A stretch of 64,000 nt of DNA from Miscanthus floridulus. Lineage: Eukaryota > Streptophyta > Magnoliopsida > Poales > Poaceae. Below, one piece after another: positions 10,440 to 21,944 of this stretch (positions within the stretch are counted from its first letter, which is position 1; each line of letters opens with the position of its first letter). The translations under genes and the position numbers were made by a program. A model generated the notes under the pieces. It ran no database searches. It was not told the origin of the DNA and worked only from the letters and a program-made list of their open reading frames with translations. Location: the NCBI RefSeq assembly GCF_019320115.1, contig NC_089591.1, positions 61,318,126-61,382,125 on the forward strand, given 5' to 3'.

Positions 10440-10858
10440 CTTGGCCACTGGAACGGGCTTCCACTCTCAGACGTTGGCATAGGGATGGGCTCGGAAAAGA
10501 GATTGGTCTACTAGCATGGCCTGCAAAATGCTTCGTAAAGCACATGTAATGTAATCTCATTTTGTTAGCAATAGATATGGGCTATCAGAGGAGCACTACC
10601 TTGATTTGGGTCATCATTTTTGGTCCACTGATTATGGCCTACTTGCGATCATCCATCGCAACAGCATTCACGTCTGATCTTAATCATTTCGGTAGTTGGA
10701 TGAAGATCAGATTTGGCATTACTTTACATAGGTACGAACATAAGTACATGATGATATATACAAGTGATCATGGGTTCACACGGTCCCCAGATGATACGAG
10801 CTCGCACCCAGGCACAGGGGGCAGCAGACCTCGGGAGGCTTTGCTATTGATCTTATCA
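10440..10858. other. Shared 3' region between convergent PDLP and VPE genes
   Basis: About 420 bp separate the PDLP stop from the VPE stop on the opposite strand. It should hold both 3' UTRs and polyadenylation sites. The open frame at 10562-10930 overlaps the VPE 3' end and is not supported. The right-copy equivalent is 39864-40282. Confidence 0.5.
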
Positions 10859-13800
10859 TCAAGCGCTGTGTCCCTGAGCCATTGTGCTCCACCTCGCCGA
10901 GTTGTAGCTGCTGCAAGCGCAGATGCTTGACTCCCTCATTTTCATCTCAGATATACGGCTGTTGCAAATGTTTGCAAACGCTCTCATGTGCTTCATGCCA
11001 TACTGAGTAAGTGAGCCACACTGGGATTCGAAAATCCGCACCTAGCAAAAGAAATCAAGATGAGATAAGTCCAACAGGGCACTGACTGAATGCGAATGTG
11101 CATTAGCAAGGAACTTCATGTGCATGCCTTATGTCAGAGTCGGATAAGAAAAATCAGTATACTCACCATCCTCTTCAAACAATCCCAGTCATCGACTAAT
11201 GGTTGACCCGAGGTTCTAACAGCCTCAAGCATTGAAGGCCCTTTCTCAAATCCGAAGACAAGCCTCCCAATGAAATCAATACTGCTGTCAAGATGTTTCC
11301 TATGTTGAACAGTTTCTTTAATCTCTATAAGAGCCCTCAGCTTCTCTACAGACTCCCCATTTAACTGCTCATACTGAAAGGAAGAACTGAACATTAGGAA
11401 ACAGGAATAAAAGGAGGCTACTGGCTACCACAAGTGATTGGTAAAACTTCAGCTTGGTATTAGAGGAGTGAGCTTGACATCAAGATAAGTGTACGAGCTC
11501 TAACCCTCTCAAACATGGTGGCTATCGCAACAGCCTCTCACCAAGACCACAATTGTATTAGAAAGCTAGTTCTTCCTCCTATCTTCTCTAAGAAGAAGCC
11601 CATCTACAAGACTTGTTAAGCCATACCAAACAAGCCACATAGTTTCAACTTTTAATGGTGATAGTGTGAACTTGGAGGAAAAAGCACAACAGCTTTTAGC
11701 CAGTGATGGAACAAGCAAAACCCCTTTCTCGAACTGTCTTGTCAATTATTAACTAAATTTCTCTAAAACATACGTATAAAATGTGCCAGCTTGTTTTTCA
11801 AATGAGCACTTCAAGGACTTAATTTGCGTGTTCCAACAAAAGAAATAAAGTGGTCATAAAAACTAAAGCATACCGATGTATCATTGCCAACAACACACAA
11901 TAAAAAAAAAAGAGCCTGATCTTTTGTGTGAAGAATTTCTGGAAAATAACCAAGTAAACAGAAATAAACAACTCTACCAGCTAACCCATAGAAATAGGCA
12001 TAAGGATGGTTATAAAAGCAAGAAATACAACAACAACAACAAAGCCTTTAAGTCCCAAACTCATCTCCATTTAAGTGGCTAAGTTTTTACATTGGCTCGC
12101 CACGCCTAACACAACCCTCCTCCTTTACCAGGGCTTGGGACCTGCTATGCTGGGACACCAAAGGCGCCCCACCATAGGCGGAGTTGTTATAAAAGCAAGA
12201 AATAAAATATATTATTGTAACAACACAATGTAATGATGCCATATATATGAAGCAACGTATCATACTTTTCAACAACAAATAAGTATCATTTACAGTGGTT
12301 TCATCTGAGAAATCGTTTATGCATGTTTTTACCTGGTGCAACAACACTTCATGTTTGAATTCAACAAAGTAGAGGACAAGAATGCAAAACAACAAACAAC
12401 CAATAGCCATACTTGGCATGATATATTCCATGAATGTTACTCAGAACGGCATCCATCTTTTTTCTATAATCCGCAAGTCTATATCATTGCAGTTCTTTTA
12501 GAGGAACAGTTCAGAGGTAGGGAGAATGCAAGAATAGTTAGGATTTACCCTCTTCCACATGAAGAGAAGATCAGCATCTCTTTGATTGACTGCACCCTTA
12601 GGGCCTGGCCAAAGCAGCATGTTCGCGATGTTGGCATTAGCAGGATCAAAACCTTGATAAAGGAAAAGCTTCTCATCCTTGAAGGTCTTATCACCATACT
12701 CCATAACATGAGAACCCTCTTTGTACTTATTTGAGTTTGAGGTTCTTGTTTTCACCTGCCAAACAATTTTTTTTTTAAGTTCTCGTTTCCACCCCCCTAA
12801 CAAAGCAGGTGACTAGCTGATATTAAACAACATGGAGGAAGTGTGCTTGAGACTCACCACTTCATACTGACCCTTGATGGTTTCCTTCTTTAGATTGTGG
12901 GTTTGACTGCCAATTAGAATCAGATCAGTTCAAAAGAGCAGGCTCAGTAAGTATAATAGTCATAAGTACTTGCTACCAAGCTTGTATATTCACGCCATAT
13001 TGACTGAAAGAAAAGAAAAGCATAAAAGCACTATGCATTTACTTGTTAACAGTCCTCTGGTTGCTTGACAATCAATACTTCCCCAACCTTTTCAATTATC
13101 TACTGTTTTTTACATGTATTTGCTATTACCACTTAGGACTGAACACTGTGGTCTGCCAATACCTTAAATACTAGTAAAGTGGATGATTATTTGTACTAAA
13201 TAACAACCGCATATACCCCCTTATGTACTAAACATGTATGTACAAAACTAGAAAAGAATTCATGAATAGGTTCCAAATAACAGTGTTGATGCAAAGTTTA
13301 ACTGCGTAGAATAAACCAAGTATGATAGATCAAATGGACCAATCATGACAAAAGGCAGTTTGATCATGAGCAATAACACAATAGTCCAAGCATAAAAACA
13401 CCTAGTATAACTGGAATTGTATCACACTACATAACTAAAAATAGCAAAACAACATATCAAATATGTAGGCTCCATAAGATATACCTTCCACAAGTGTAGA
13501 GAAGCTAGAATTTGTTTTGATCTAACATAATATAATGTCGCACAGCAATGGATCTCAAATGAGTTTTATGGTCTTACCTGTCTTCCATCCAAGAAACACT
13601 GTACAAATCACCTAAACAGGTAGTGTACTCAGGAGGTGGTGATGGTTCCATCCCAGGGCAGTATGTTCCCCAACTATTTTCAACTGGATTTGAGGCTGTT
13701 GTGACATAAATATTTAGATCTTCAGGCATTAATCCCTCAAAGATACTGCCACTTTCACATGCTTCAACATATATAACCTGACATTCAATGTAAAAGCGTA

Positions 13801-13938
13801 TGAATTCCAGAATGGACTTATCTGGAGTGGAAAATAAAATGAAGAACCTTACCATTTTTGAGTAGCTATTGGAAGCATGCTTCTTTTTCAAAACCTTGAT
13901 GAAATCGCCAGCATACAGATATGGCAAGTTTGGCATAC
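10859..13938 (-). pseudogene. VPE: Vacuolar processing enzyme (legumain), 5'-truncated left copy
   Basis: Six exons on the minus strand, all with normal GT-AG sites and intact frames: exon 4 13853-13938, exon 5 13578-13777, exon 6 12858-12906, exon 7 12549-12755, exon 8 11167-11373, exon 9 10859-11041. They encode the family C13 core from [16 protein letters not shown], the catalytic-Cys motif EACESGS, and the C-terminal domain ending in QGHSA. VPEs are caspase-1-like vacuolar Asn-specific cysteine proteases that mature storage proteins and act in cell death. Exons 1-3, with the signal peptide and the catalytic His, are missing because the duplication stops in intron 3. A transcript could exist only from a new promoter, and its product would lack half the active site. 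Confidence 0.85.
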
Positions 13939-14000
13939 CTAAAATTTTGCTTTGTTAAGTGCCATACAGAAATCAATTGAGCAACATCCAGTATGCAGTA

Positions 14001-14256
14001 CCCCAAAATCCAAACTTTAGCACTATGCAAAAAAAAAGATTCCCCGTCACATCAAACTTGCGGTATATGCATAGAGTACTAAATGTTGACGAAATCAAAA
14101 ACTAATTGTACAGTTTGGTTGTACTTTGCGAGACGAATGTTTTGAGCCTAATTAGTCAACGATTGGATAATTATTACCAAATACAAACGAATACTACAGT
14201 GGGCTACAATGCGCTACAGTGAATTTGCCACCTCCCATTGGGGCAACTAAACGAGG
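14001..14256. mobile_element. Tourist-like MITE (family T1), left end lost at the duplication breakpoint
   Basis: Member of a family of about 240 bp seen five times in the window. Shared core phrases are tagacgaaa...aactaattg, a cacagtttggt-like segment, gcgagacgaa, cctaattagtcaa, and terminal TTGTTTAGT/ACTAAAC. Here the right end (aactaaacgagggctca) is present, but the left terminal repeat is missing exactly at the junction with VPE intron 3 sequence. The family resembles PIF/Harbinger MITEs with 3-bp targets. Confidence 0.6.
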
Positions 14257-14343
14257 GCTCAGTATGACTGAGCATGGACCTGCATGCATGCGTTGCTCGC
14301 TATACCAGTACATGACCGTACACACAGACTGGCCTTTTATTAT

Positions 14344-14573
14344 GAGCCCTTGTTTAGTTGGAGTGCAAAGTCCAAAAAGTTGCTACAGTACCTGTCACAT
14401 CGAATGTTTACGGTCCGTGCATGGAGCATTAAATGTAGACGAAAAGAAAAACTAATTGCACAGTTTGGTGGAAAATTGCGAGACGAACGTTTTAAGTCTA
14501 ATTAGTCAATGTTTGGATACTATTTGCCAAATAAAAACGAATGTGCTACCGTAACCCCAAATTCCAAATTTCG
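14344..14573. mobile_element. Tourist-like MITE, family T1
   Basis: Starts gcccttgtttagttgg and ends gaactaacaatggc, with a possible TGA target duplication on both sides. It carries the core cattaaatgtagacgaaaa and gcgagacgaacg. Confidence 0.6.
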
Positions 14574-15059
14574 CGAACTAACAATGGCTGAGTGTGACGG
14601 GCTTTGCTTTGCACACAGTTCCTGCCCTGTTCTAGTCTTGACTTGTGCCGGGTGTTGCTGTATTTAGCCCGTTCCCATTACCAATTTACCATCGAGCTGG
14701 CTTTCTCACTGTGACGTTTTTTTTGTGGTTGGTTACAGGAGCTGACTTTTATCTAAGGAAAACGAAAATTAATTACAGAAGTTGACCTTGCAGAGAGAAG
14801 AAGGCGTGTGTATGGCTGTCCGGTTTTTAAGCGGGTGCATCAGAAGCTCTGGGACGTCTGTTGACAAACAGTGGATTGATCCGGCCGCCAACCTTGGACG
14901 GTTAGACCTGGCGCCAGCGCCACGCCTGCATGATGGACAGGATGAGAGGACCGTACGGCCCGGGTACGGCCCCGTGCAACGGCTGCACGGAGAATAATCG
15001 GGGCCCTGTTGGCTGCTGCTGCGTCAGTACAGTTTCCGTGTTCTCTCCGCGTTTAGATG
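14574..15059. other. Intergenic, no recognised gene
   Basis: Mixed-composition DNA with a short open frame at 14782-14997 that matches nothing I know. No repeat structure seen. Confidence 0.4.
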
Positions 15060-15306
15060 CCAAAAATTTTTTGGTTTGGGGTACTGTAGCCCGTTTGTTT
15101 GTATTTAGCCATTAGTGTCTAATTATGAACTAATTAGGTTCGAAAGTTTTGTCTCGCGATTTCTCTCCCAAATGTACAATTAGTTTTTTTTCGTCTACAT
15201 TTAGTACATTAGTTTTTTTTCGTCTACATTTAGTACTCCATACATATGCCGCAAGATTCAATGTGATAGGTACTGCACAAAATTTTTTGGAAACTAAACA
15301 GGCCCA
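15060..15306. mobile_element. Tourist-like MITE, family T1, inverted
   Basis: The same family in the opposite orientation, ending ggaaactaaacaggccc. An internal segment (ttttttttcgtctacattta) is duplicated in tandem at about 15185-15235. Confidence 0.55.
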
Positions 15307-17548
15307 AGCGCGGCTGAATATTCTGGAGCCCAATGCAAGTGGTGCTCGTGCACTTGACAAGTTGCGGTGTGTACTGGTGAGTGGCGACTAGTCCAAGCGT
15401 CGTCAGGCACAAGTAGTATGCATATCTGATCGTGGATACGTTTTGGATTTTTCCGCTTGCCTTTTGAATAATTGAATCGCCCAAAGCCTCTCGAGACCGA
15501 AAGGGTTGGCTTATCCCGCGGGCTGCTGTTATACTATCTTTTGTACTGCGTGCAAATCTTCAGCTCCAAGTGGTCACCAAGTTGATCCCAACATTTGGGG
15601 ACCATTGGACGAACATTCAATTCTGGAGCTACTAGACATAGCAGGTATCGAAACTGGGAGATGCTGTATGTGCAAGCAGTATCTAGAGAAGACGACGACC
15701 CATATATGATCGCAACTGACTTGATTGCCACTCTACCTTCGTGCATTCGAAGACACGGAACACAGACACACGCTCGGGCAGCAGAAATGCTAAACTGACA
15801 ACGCCGGTTCCAAACTAGCATCAGCCAGAGTACCGACTTCTACACTGATCTGAATCTGATACGCTCAACCTGAAGAGTCTGATCTGTACTTGCGCCCATC
15901 CTCGTCAGCCTCAAAAATAAAAAAACGACTGCGTGACCCCGCCGGAGAAGACAGGAAGTAGACTAGTGCTGCGTTGTCGTTTCTCAGCCCGGGTTGCACT
16001 TGGCACAGTGGCACTTTGCCGCCCTGCAGCGAACCTTCGCCATGTTTGGTGTGTTGCGCTCCAGGCCCCGGCAAACGTACATAAAAAATAGTCTCTTCGT
16101 CCGTCACCACCACCTGATCTTGCCTCCAATGCCATGTACTCCAGCCGCGCGTAGACACGGCAGCTCTCGTTTTGTCTGCTGCTCCGTAGACCGTGCGTAC
16201 CATCCACTTGGGCAGCATCCAGCCGCGCTCGCTCGCTTTGTCGGATTGCTAGCTCCGCGCCCCCCGGCGCTGCGGCCGCGGGTACTGCTTGCGGCCGTCG
16301 ACATCGAGTCGCCCACCACCCCGGCCCCGCCTGATCTGCCTACCTCGGTTGTTACCTACCTCGCCGCTCTTCCCCGCCACCGCAGGAAACAGATGAGATG
16401 AGTGGAGGCCCTCCATTCCCCCTCGGTTGCCCGGATTCTGGGTGGATTCGCGGGTGGTCCGCCGTAAAATCTTGGCTCCGACCTCCCTCCGACCCGTAGC
16501 TGTAGAGCGCCGGCCCGCCGACCGCGACGCGTGCGCGCAAGGGGTGGCGGGGGCTCGAGGAAAATCGGTGTTTTCCTTCTGGCGGTGGAGCGGGAGTCGT
16601 GCGTTTCTCTATGGATATTCCTCGCGGCCGCAAACGTCCTCCGGCAAGCGTGCGGACCGTAAACATCGCGATGGGTGGATTGATGGGACTCTGGGGCGAC
16701 CAGATATTTCCGTACGAGCGGAAGGGAAAAACGTACCAGCACCGATGATTGACCCAGCAGCGAGCACTGGCTGACTGAAAACGTCCTTGGTACCAGTTGC
16801 GAATGCAGAATAGGATTAAAATGGGCTGATCTTCTTCTTATATTTTTCCTTTTATACTCCATCTCTTCTTCTACCTCACCCTCCCTATATTTTTATTGAT
16901 GCACCAGCCGTAGGCGGCTGGAGCCCCTAGCACTCCTTGTAGATCCGTCCCTGAGTACTAGCTAGTACGCACTGGTACATGCCGTGAAGTCATCTGCGTA
17001 CAAGAGTGATTGTTAACGATGTTTTAATCAGCGTCCCATCTGTCGCTGATCCGTCGCTTGATCCAGCTCAGCAGGAAGACCAGAAATTCCACCGGGATGT
17101 GGATGTGGCAGTCTGGCCCTTTCTATGTCCAGTTGTCTGCGTGACTGCGTCACCTGGACGCCGGCCTGATGGATCGATCATTCATTCAACGCAGGCATCA
17201 GATAGATCAAGGCGTTCCAGAACCCGGAACCCGGAGACAGTGGGGTTCCTTCTTCTCAGATCCCACAAAACTGTACTATGCTACGTCCGCGTCACCACGC
17301 ACATCACATGTAGGAGAAAAATATATACTACCCGCTCCTAGTAGTTCTATAAATCAACGAGGCGTGTTTTTACTCGATCTGCCGACAAAGGCGATCGATC
17401 GTCTCCTCGCAATTTTTAACCGCGCGCGGGGGCAGGTGAATATGCTGCCGCCGCCCACCGCGCTCAAAACATTCAACGAGTTCGCCAGGTGGCTGGGATG
17501 ACTCGCCAATCGCCATGCAGGCAGGCAACAGCTGATGCGTGCAAGTGC
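15307..17548. other. Intergenic, no recognised gene
   Basis: GC content is higher around 15950-16650, with several overlapping open frames of 100-170 codons on both strands. None shows a known domain, splice pattern or signal peptide, and they shadow each other, so I treat them as chance frames. A phrase near 16905-16950 (agccgtaggcggctgg) looks like the end of a degraded element. Confidence 0.4.
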
Positions 17549-17783
17549 TTGTTTAGTTCTAAAAAATTTCTCAAAAAGTGCTACAGTGGCCATCATATCG
17601 AATCTTGCGATACGTGCATGGACCATTAAATGTAGACGAAAAAAAAGACTAATTGCACAATTTAGTTGAAAATTGCGAGACGAACGTTTTAAGCCTAATT
17701 AATCCATGATTGAACACTAATTATTAATAAAAACGAAAGTGTTACGGTAATCAAATTCTCAAAATTCGTGAACTAAACCTGCA
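17549..17783. mobile_element. Tourist-like MITE, family T1
   Basis: Starts tgcttgtttagttcta and ends gtgaactaaacctgca. The best-preserved core of the family in this cluster. Confidence 0.6.
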
Positions 17784-17868
17784 GTAAATTGGCACTAGCA
17801 CGTGCCTAAACATGGGTGTCAGGTCAGGTGCCATCTCATTAACAAATCAAGAAATCGTCTACTCCGTA

Positions 17869-18640
17869 CTAGTCCACAGTCCACTGAGCTCGTAGTACGG
17901 TCTTCCACGAAAGTTCCATTCCACTTCCACCGGGAGTAGGAGGAGCCGGCACAACCGGACAGGATCCACACGTGACGTGACACACCGGGTGTCTGGTTTT
18001 TCTGCCCCAGATGTGGACTACACGGCTCCCGTTTCCGAGAGTTGCGGGGCAGCAGCCCGCAGGCCGTGCTGGGGCAATCTGTGACAACACTTCAGATCTG
18101 GGCGATACGGACCATCGACCATCGTATCCAGCCGATGTATCCTTTTGCTACCTGCGCGAGCTGACTGTCCTGTTGCTTCGTAGCAGATTCAGAGCACCTG
18201 TGTGCGTGGAATCCGTGGATGCACCCGGATAAGGTCCGTGTGTCCGGTGTCCCTGGTTCCAGAGCAAAAAAACGCCACGATTTTCCCCAGGTGAGCTGCT
18301 CCAACTCCAAGCCAGTAGTGTGAGTTCACTGCACTCAGTAATCGATTAGTACCTTTTTTTTTCCTTCCGAATGCGGCCAAAAAGTGATTGTCATGCCAGG
18401 GAAATGACATTGCAGGCTGGAGAGTGACACCCTGTTCTGCTCATCTAAACACTATTGAGTTCCTATGACGGGCCGCACGAAAATGAGGTGGATTTGGATT
18501 CGAGGTTGGGGTTAAATTCTGTGACGTAAGTGTGCTCCGTTTTGTACCACCTACTTTACTGTATAGATTAACTGCTTCCAGGTTACACTTACTCCAAAGA
18601 AAACGGTAGCACTAAACAATCTCCACTCCATAGTGAAAAA
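17869..18640. repeat. Old diverged tandem repeat, unit 1
   Basis: Matches 19531-19955 plus 23207-23545 in order, with clear divergence: ccactgag(c/t)tcgta, cggacaggatccacacgt, tctgccccag/ac, gaggtggatttgga, ggttaatattctgtgac and actaaacaatc anchors. The unit contains no gene I recognise. Confidence 0.7.
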
Positions 18641-18684
18641 CAACCCGAGCCAGTCAAACAGTCGATTTACCTGATTAAAAATAA

Positions 18685-19349
18685 GAGACTTTTCCCTGTG
18701 TGCCATTATAAAAGATCGTAATCCCCTGTGTGCCCCTGAAAAAATTCAGCGGTCTTCAGCGCCACTACTCCAACTTTTTCGTGTCATCTATGCCACTTCC
18801 GTCAGTTTTGGCTCTAACGCCGTTAAACTGCAGGGGTGAAAAGACGAAAATGCCCTTAAGTTCAAATATGTTATTAATTTTTTTTGAGCATCTTAACGAC
18901 TTCAAATGAAAAAACTCAAAACTAGAAAGTTGTAGATCTCGTCGAGATCTATAATTTTCATATAATTTTTTTTTTCATTTAATTTCGCAAAAAAAATAAT
19001 ATGATTTTTCTAAGATATATTAATCATATCAAATCATTTTTTTTTGCGAAATTAAATGAAAAAAAAATTTATATGAAAATTATAGATCTCGACGAGATCT
19101 ACAACTTTCTAGTTTTGAGTTTTTTCATTTGAAGTCGTTAAGATGCTCAAAAAAAATTAATAACATATTTGAACTTAAGGGCATTTTCGTCTTTTCACAC
19201 CTGCAGTTTAACGGCGTTAGAGCCAAAACTGACGGAAGTGGCATAGATGACACGAAAAAGTTGGAGTAGTGGCGCTGAAGACCGCTGAATTTTTTCAGGG
19301 GCACACAGGGGATTACGATCTTTTATAATGGCACACAGGGAAAAGTCTC
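18685..19349. mobile_element. Near-perfect foldback Mutator-type MITE with 9-bp target duplication
   Basis: 665 bp flanked by the exact 9-bp repeat taaaaataa (18676-18684 and 19350-19358). Almost the whole element is one inverted repeat: the left arm from GAGACTTTTCCCTGTGTGCC to about 19020 is mirrored by the right arm from about 19030 to 19349 with very few mismatches. It has no coding capacity. The 9-bp target and long terminal repeat mark it as a Mutator-type foldback. A second member starts at 63586. Transcription through it would give a hairpin RNA with arms of about 315 bp. Confidence 0.9.
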
Positions 19350-19530
19350 TAAAAATAACATAAGTACAGCAGGCAGCTTCGACAATGTCATACAAACGTT
19401 TTTTCTTCTAGCAAGAACAGGCTGCTTGGAGAACTAGCAATATCAGCATCCGCCGCATTCAGCCATGCGTTTGGAGAGAAAAAAAAAAAGTCAAAAACAA
19501 AGTTGTTCGAGAAAACAAATCAGAAAAGCC

Positions 19531-19955
19531 ATTTAGTCCACTGAGTTCGTACGGTCTTCGACGAAAGTTCGACTGGGAGGAGATGCACCCGGTGCAGCTC
19601 GGACTGGGAGCGGCGTGCAGCCGGACAGGGCGTGCAGCCGGACAGGATCCACACGTCGTGTCTCTGGCATTCTGCCCCACCCCACATGTGGCCAACACGG
19701 TTCTGGTTTCGAACGGAGTCGAAGGTGTTTGATAAATCTGCGACAACAGTTCAGACCTGCTCCATGAATACTTGACATCATTCAGGTCATGGGATGGATA
19801 GATCACAACAGCTTGTAGCTCCCCTGTTGCCTGATCTCAGATGCCGCAGATTCGCGGCAACCTGGTCACACGTACGTGTGCCAGATGTCTGCGTATCCCA
19901 GGTCCCCAGCAAACGCCGTGATTTTTTTTTCACAGTCGGGCTGATCCGAGGCACC
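19531..19955. repeat. Old diverged tandem repeat, unit 2, left half
   Basis: First half of the second unit. It stops where the 3.25-kb element is inserted and resumes at 23207. Confidence 0.7.
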
Positions 19956-20759
19956 GAATTTTTTATTTTTTTAGCTTTTTTTTGAATTTTTTCACAAATA
20001 TGTCCTTCGATGTATGATTTTAAAATCTAGACCCTTAGCTCGGCGTCCGCTGGCGCCAAGCTTACACTGCTCGACGTCATTGTTGCTGGCGTCGAGGTTT
20101 TGGGCTCGACGCAGACGTGACGATGACTTGGCAGGCAGCCCGGCGCCACAGATCCTGGCACCAAGCTTGGTGCCGAGCTCGGCGCCATAGATCTTGGCGC
20201 CGAGCTTGGCGTCATGATCTATAGCGTCGAGGTGATGTTTTAACCCCGGCCCCAACCTTCCTGCCCGAGCCTTCTTCCTCTTCTTTCTCCTCCCTCTCGG
20301 GTTTTTTCTCTCCCCACTTCGTCCTACCTCACGAATCGGCATATTGGATCTTGGAAACTTTGATTTGATCCGTAGATCTTTGAGAGCAAGGTATCATCGC
20401 TCCCCTCCTAGTTTTTTTCGCATCGATTCGGTATATATTAGTCGGATTTTTCAACCTAAGAATCGTCATGACTTAGGGTTTCATGCAATTTTTAATATTT
20501 GTATTATATAACCGTAGGATGATGCCAAGACATGGAAAAGCTAGCAACCCTAGGTAACCGCAGCGCATGTTGTTATGTTATGGGTTCATTGTTGTGCATC
20601 AAATGGGAAACCCTAGGTTTATGGTTAATGTTAATTGCTTTCAGTTCTTAAAACGAAATTGGTTGTATTGTAGTTATGGTTCTCATTGACATTAATTAGT
20701 GATGTTTTGATTTTGGTTTGTTAAATTACAACCATTTTGTTAGATGCAAGAAATGTATC

Positions 20760-21906
20760 GGGGGGAGTTTTGACAAAAACGGGGTCGTCCTCGAGAATTA
20801 TACCTCGACGCGTCTAGCAAAGATGCCCCGTCCCTCCTGACCTCCATGTCCCTAACTGCGACTGTGGTTTTCCGACCGACGTGTTTCAATCGAGACATCC
20901 AAACACAGCGGCGCGTTGCTTCTACACATGCAGTTGTTTTAATGTAAGTAATTATTTCTACTATCTTTTTTTATTTATGTAAGTAGGCTACTAATATTTT
21001 GTTGGAATCTTGTTGTGTAGGACGATGAGAGGTGTTTTTTCTTTAAGTGGATCGATGGTGCAGAGAAGTTTGACCCTAGGTACCTCCTTTTCGACGATTG
21101 GTGTGGAGGGAGACATCCACATGAGCACTTCCAGCGTTGGGTTCCACTCCCCCTAACCCTCCGCCAATGACGGCTAAGGAGAAGCACCTAACTGCAGTTA
21201 GATGACTTGAGGAACCTCCTCTGTGCGAATACGGAGAGGGCAAGGAATGAGCCAAGGGAGGAGACAAGATACAGATGCAGGTCTTGAACGAGCATGTTGT
21301 TGCATTATATGTCAGTGAGTGCTTAAAAGCCTTTTTTTCGTTGCCTGATTTTAAATGTAATATAATCGCGTTGCTAATTGATTGTATTTTATACATGAAG
21401 GGATTAGATGCAGCGAGGACCATGCCGCAGAGGTGGCTCATACAAGGTATGAGGAAAAGAAGTTAGATGAGCACAAAACACGAGCTGGTCGCGCTATTCA
21501 ATCACCGATTGTGTTGTCTGATGAGGGGAACGAGGATGAGGACAACACTGCCAGGTTGAGCGATCTCATCGCTCTTGTTGAGGCGGGCTTGCAGACGGAG
21601 GAGGCAGAGGACGACACTGGTAGACTGAGTGAGCTCATCACTCTAGTAGAGGTGGGCTTCTAGGCGGAGGAGGCTGAGGACGACACTGGCAGACTGAGCG
21701 AGCTCATCGCTCTAGCAGAGGTGGGCTTACAGATGGAGGAGGATGACGACACATTCTTCACTTATGCCACAGAGGCCACAGATGAAGCGGAGGCCGCTTA
21801 CTACAGGCGACACGCAGGTTAGAGCAATGCAGGTGAGCCTAGCCATAGCAACAAGATTTTGGTAGAGGACTGGTACTCAGATGATGAGTTGCTTACTCAT
21901 GTATAG
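20760..21906 (+). pseudogene. GRF-type zinc-finger pseudogene inside the 3.25-kb element
   Basis: Near 20830-20935 a frame reads CPVPPDLHVPNCDCGFPTDV and then RHPNTAARCFYTC. After an apparent intron, at 21020-21165, it continues DDERCFFFKWIDGAEKFDPR. Together these are the Cys/His pattern of the GRF-like zinc fingers often found in uncharacterised grass proteins. Further 3', 21430-21906 encodes an acidic tail with a repeated RLSELIALVEAGLQ-like unit, broken by stops at 21661 and near 21820. The function of such proteins is unknown to me; GRF fingers bind nucleic acid in other proteins. With in-frame stops it is a pseudogene. Confidence 0.55.
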
Positions 21907-21944
21907 TTTCAGACTGAGGAATTGAAAGTGCATTTGCCCTCTAT

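Larger units (their letters stand above)
1..14000. repeat. Left copy of a large direct segmental duplication
   Basis: This block is repeated in the same orientation at 29404-43433. The offset grows from 29,403 at the left end to 29,421 across 3.0-9.8 kb and about 29,424 afterwards, so only small indels separate the copies. The left boundary is outside the window because base 1 already matches. The right boundary is abrupt: both copies read ...ccagtatgcagta, then this copy continues with MITE sequence and the other with VPE intron 3 and exon 3. It contains a PB1/BED pseudogene, a Mutator-like element, an I29-like fragment, PDLP and a truncated VPE. The sequence cannot tell a real recent duplication from a duplicated haplotype in the assembly. 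Confidence 0.97.

Noticed and set aside
15865..16862. Possible gene in the GC-richer part of the spacer
   Set aside because: Overlapping frames on both strands without recognisable domains, splice sites or start context.
18685..19349. Microprotein or microRNA gene in the foldback element
   Set aside because: The palindrome is far longer than a microRNA precursor, has a 9-bp target duplication, and recurs at 63586, so a mobile element explains it.
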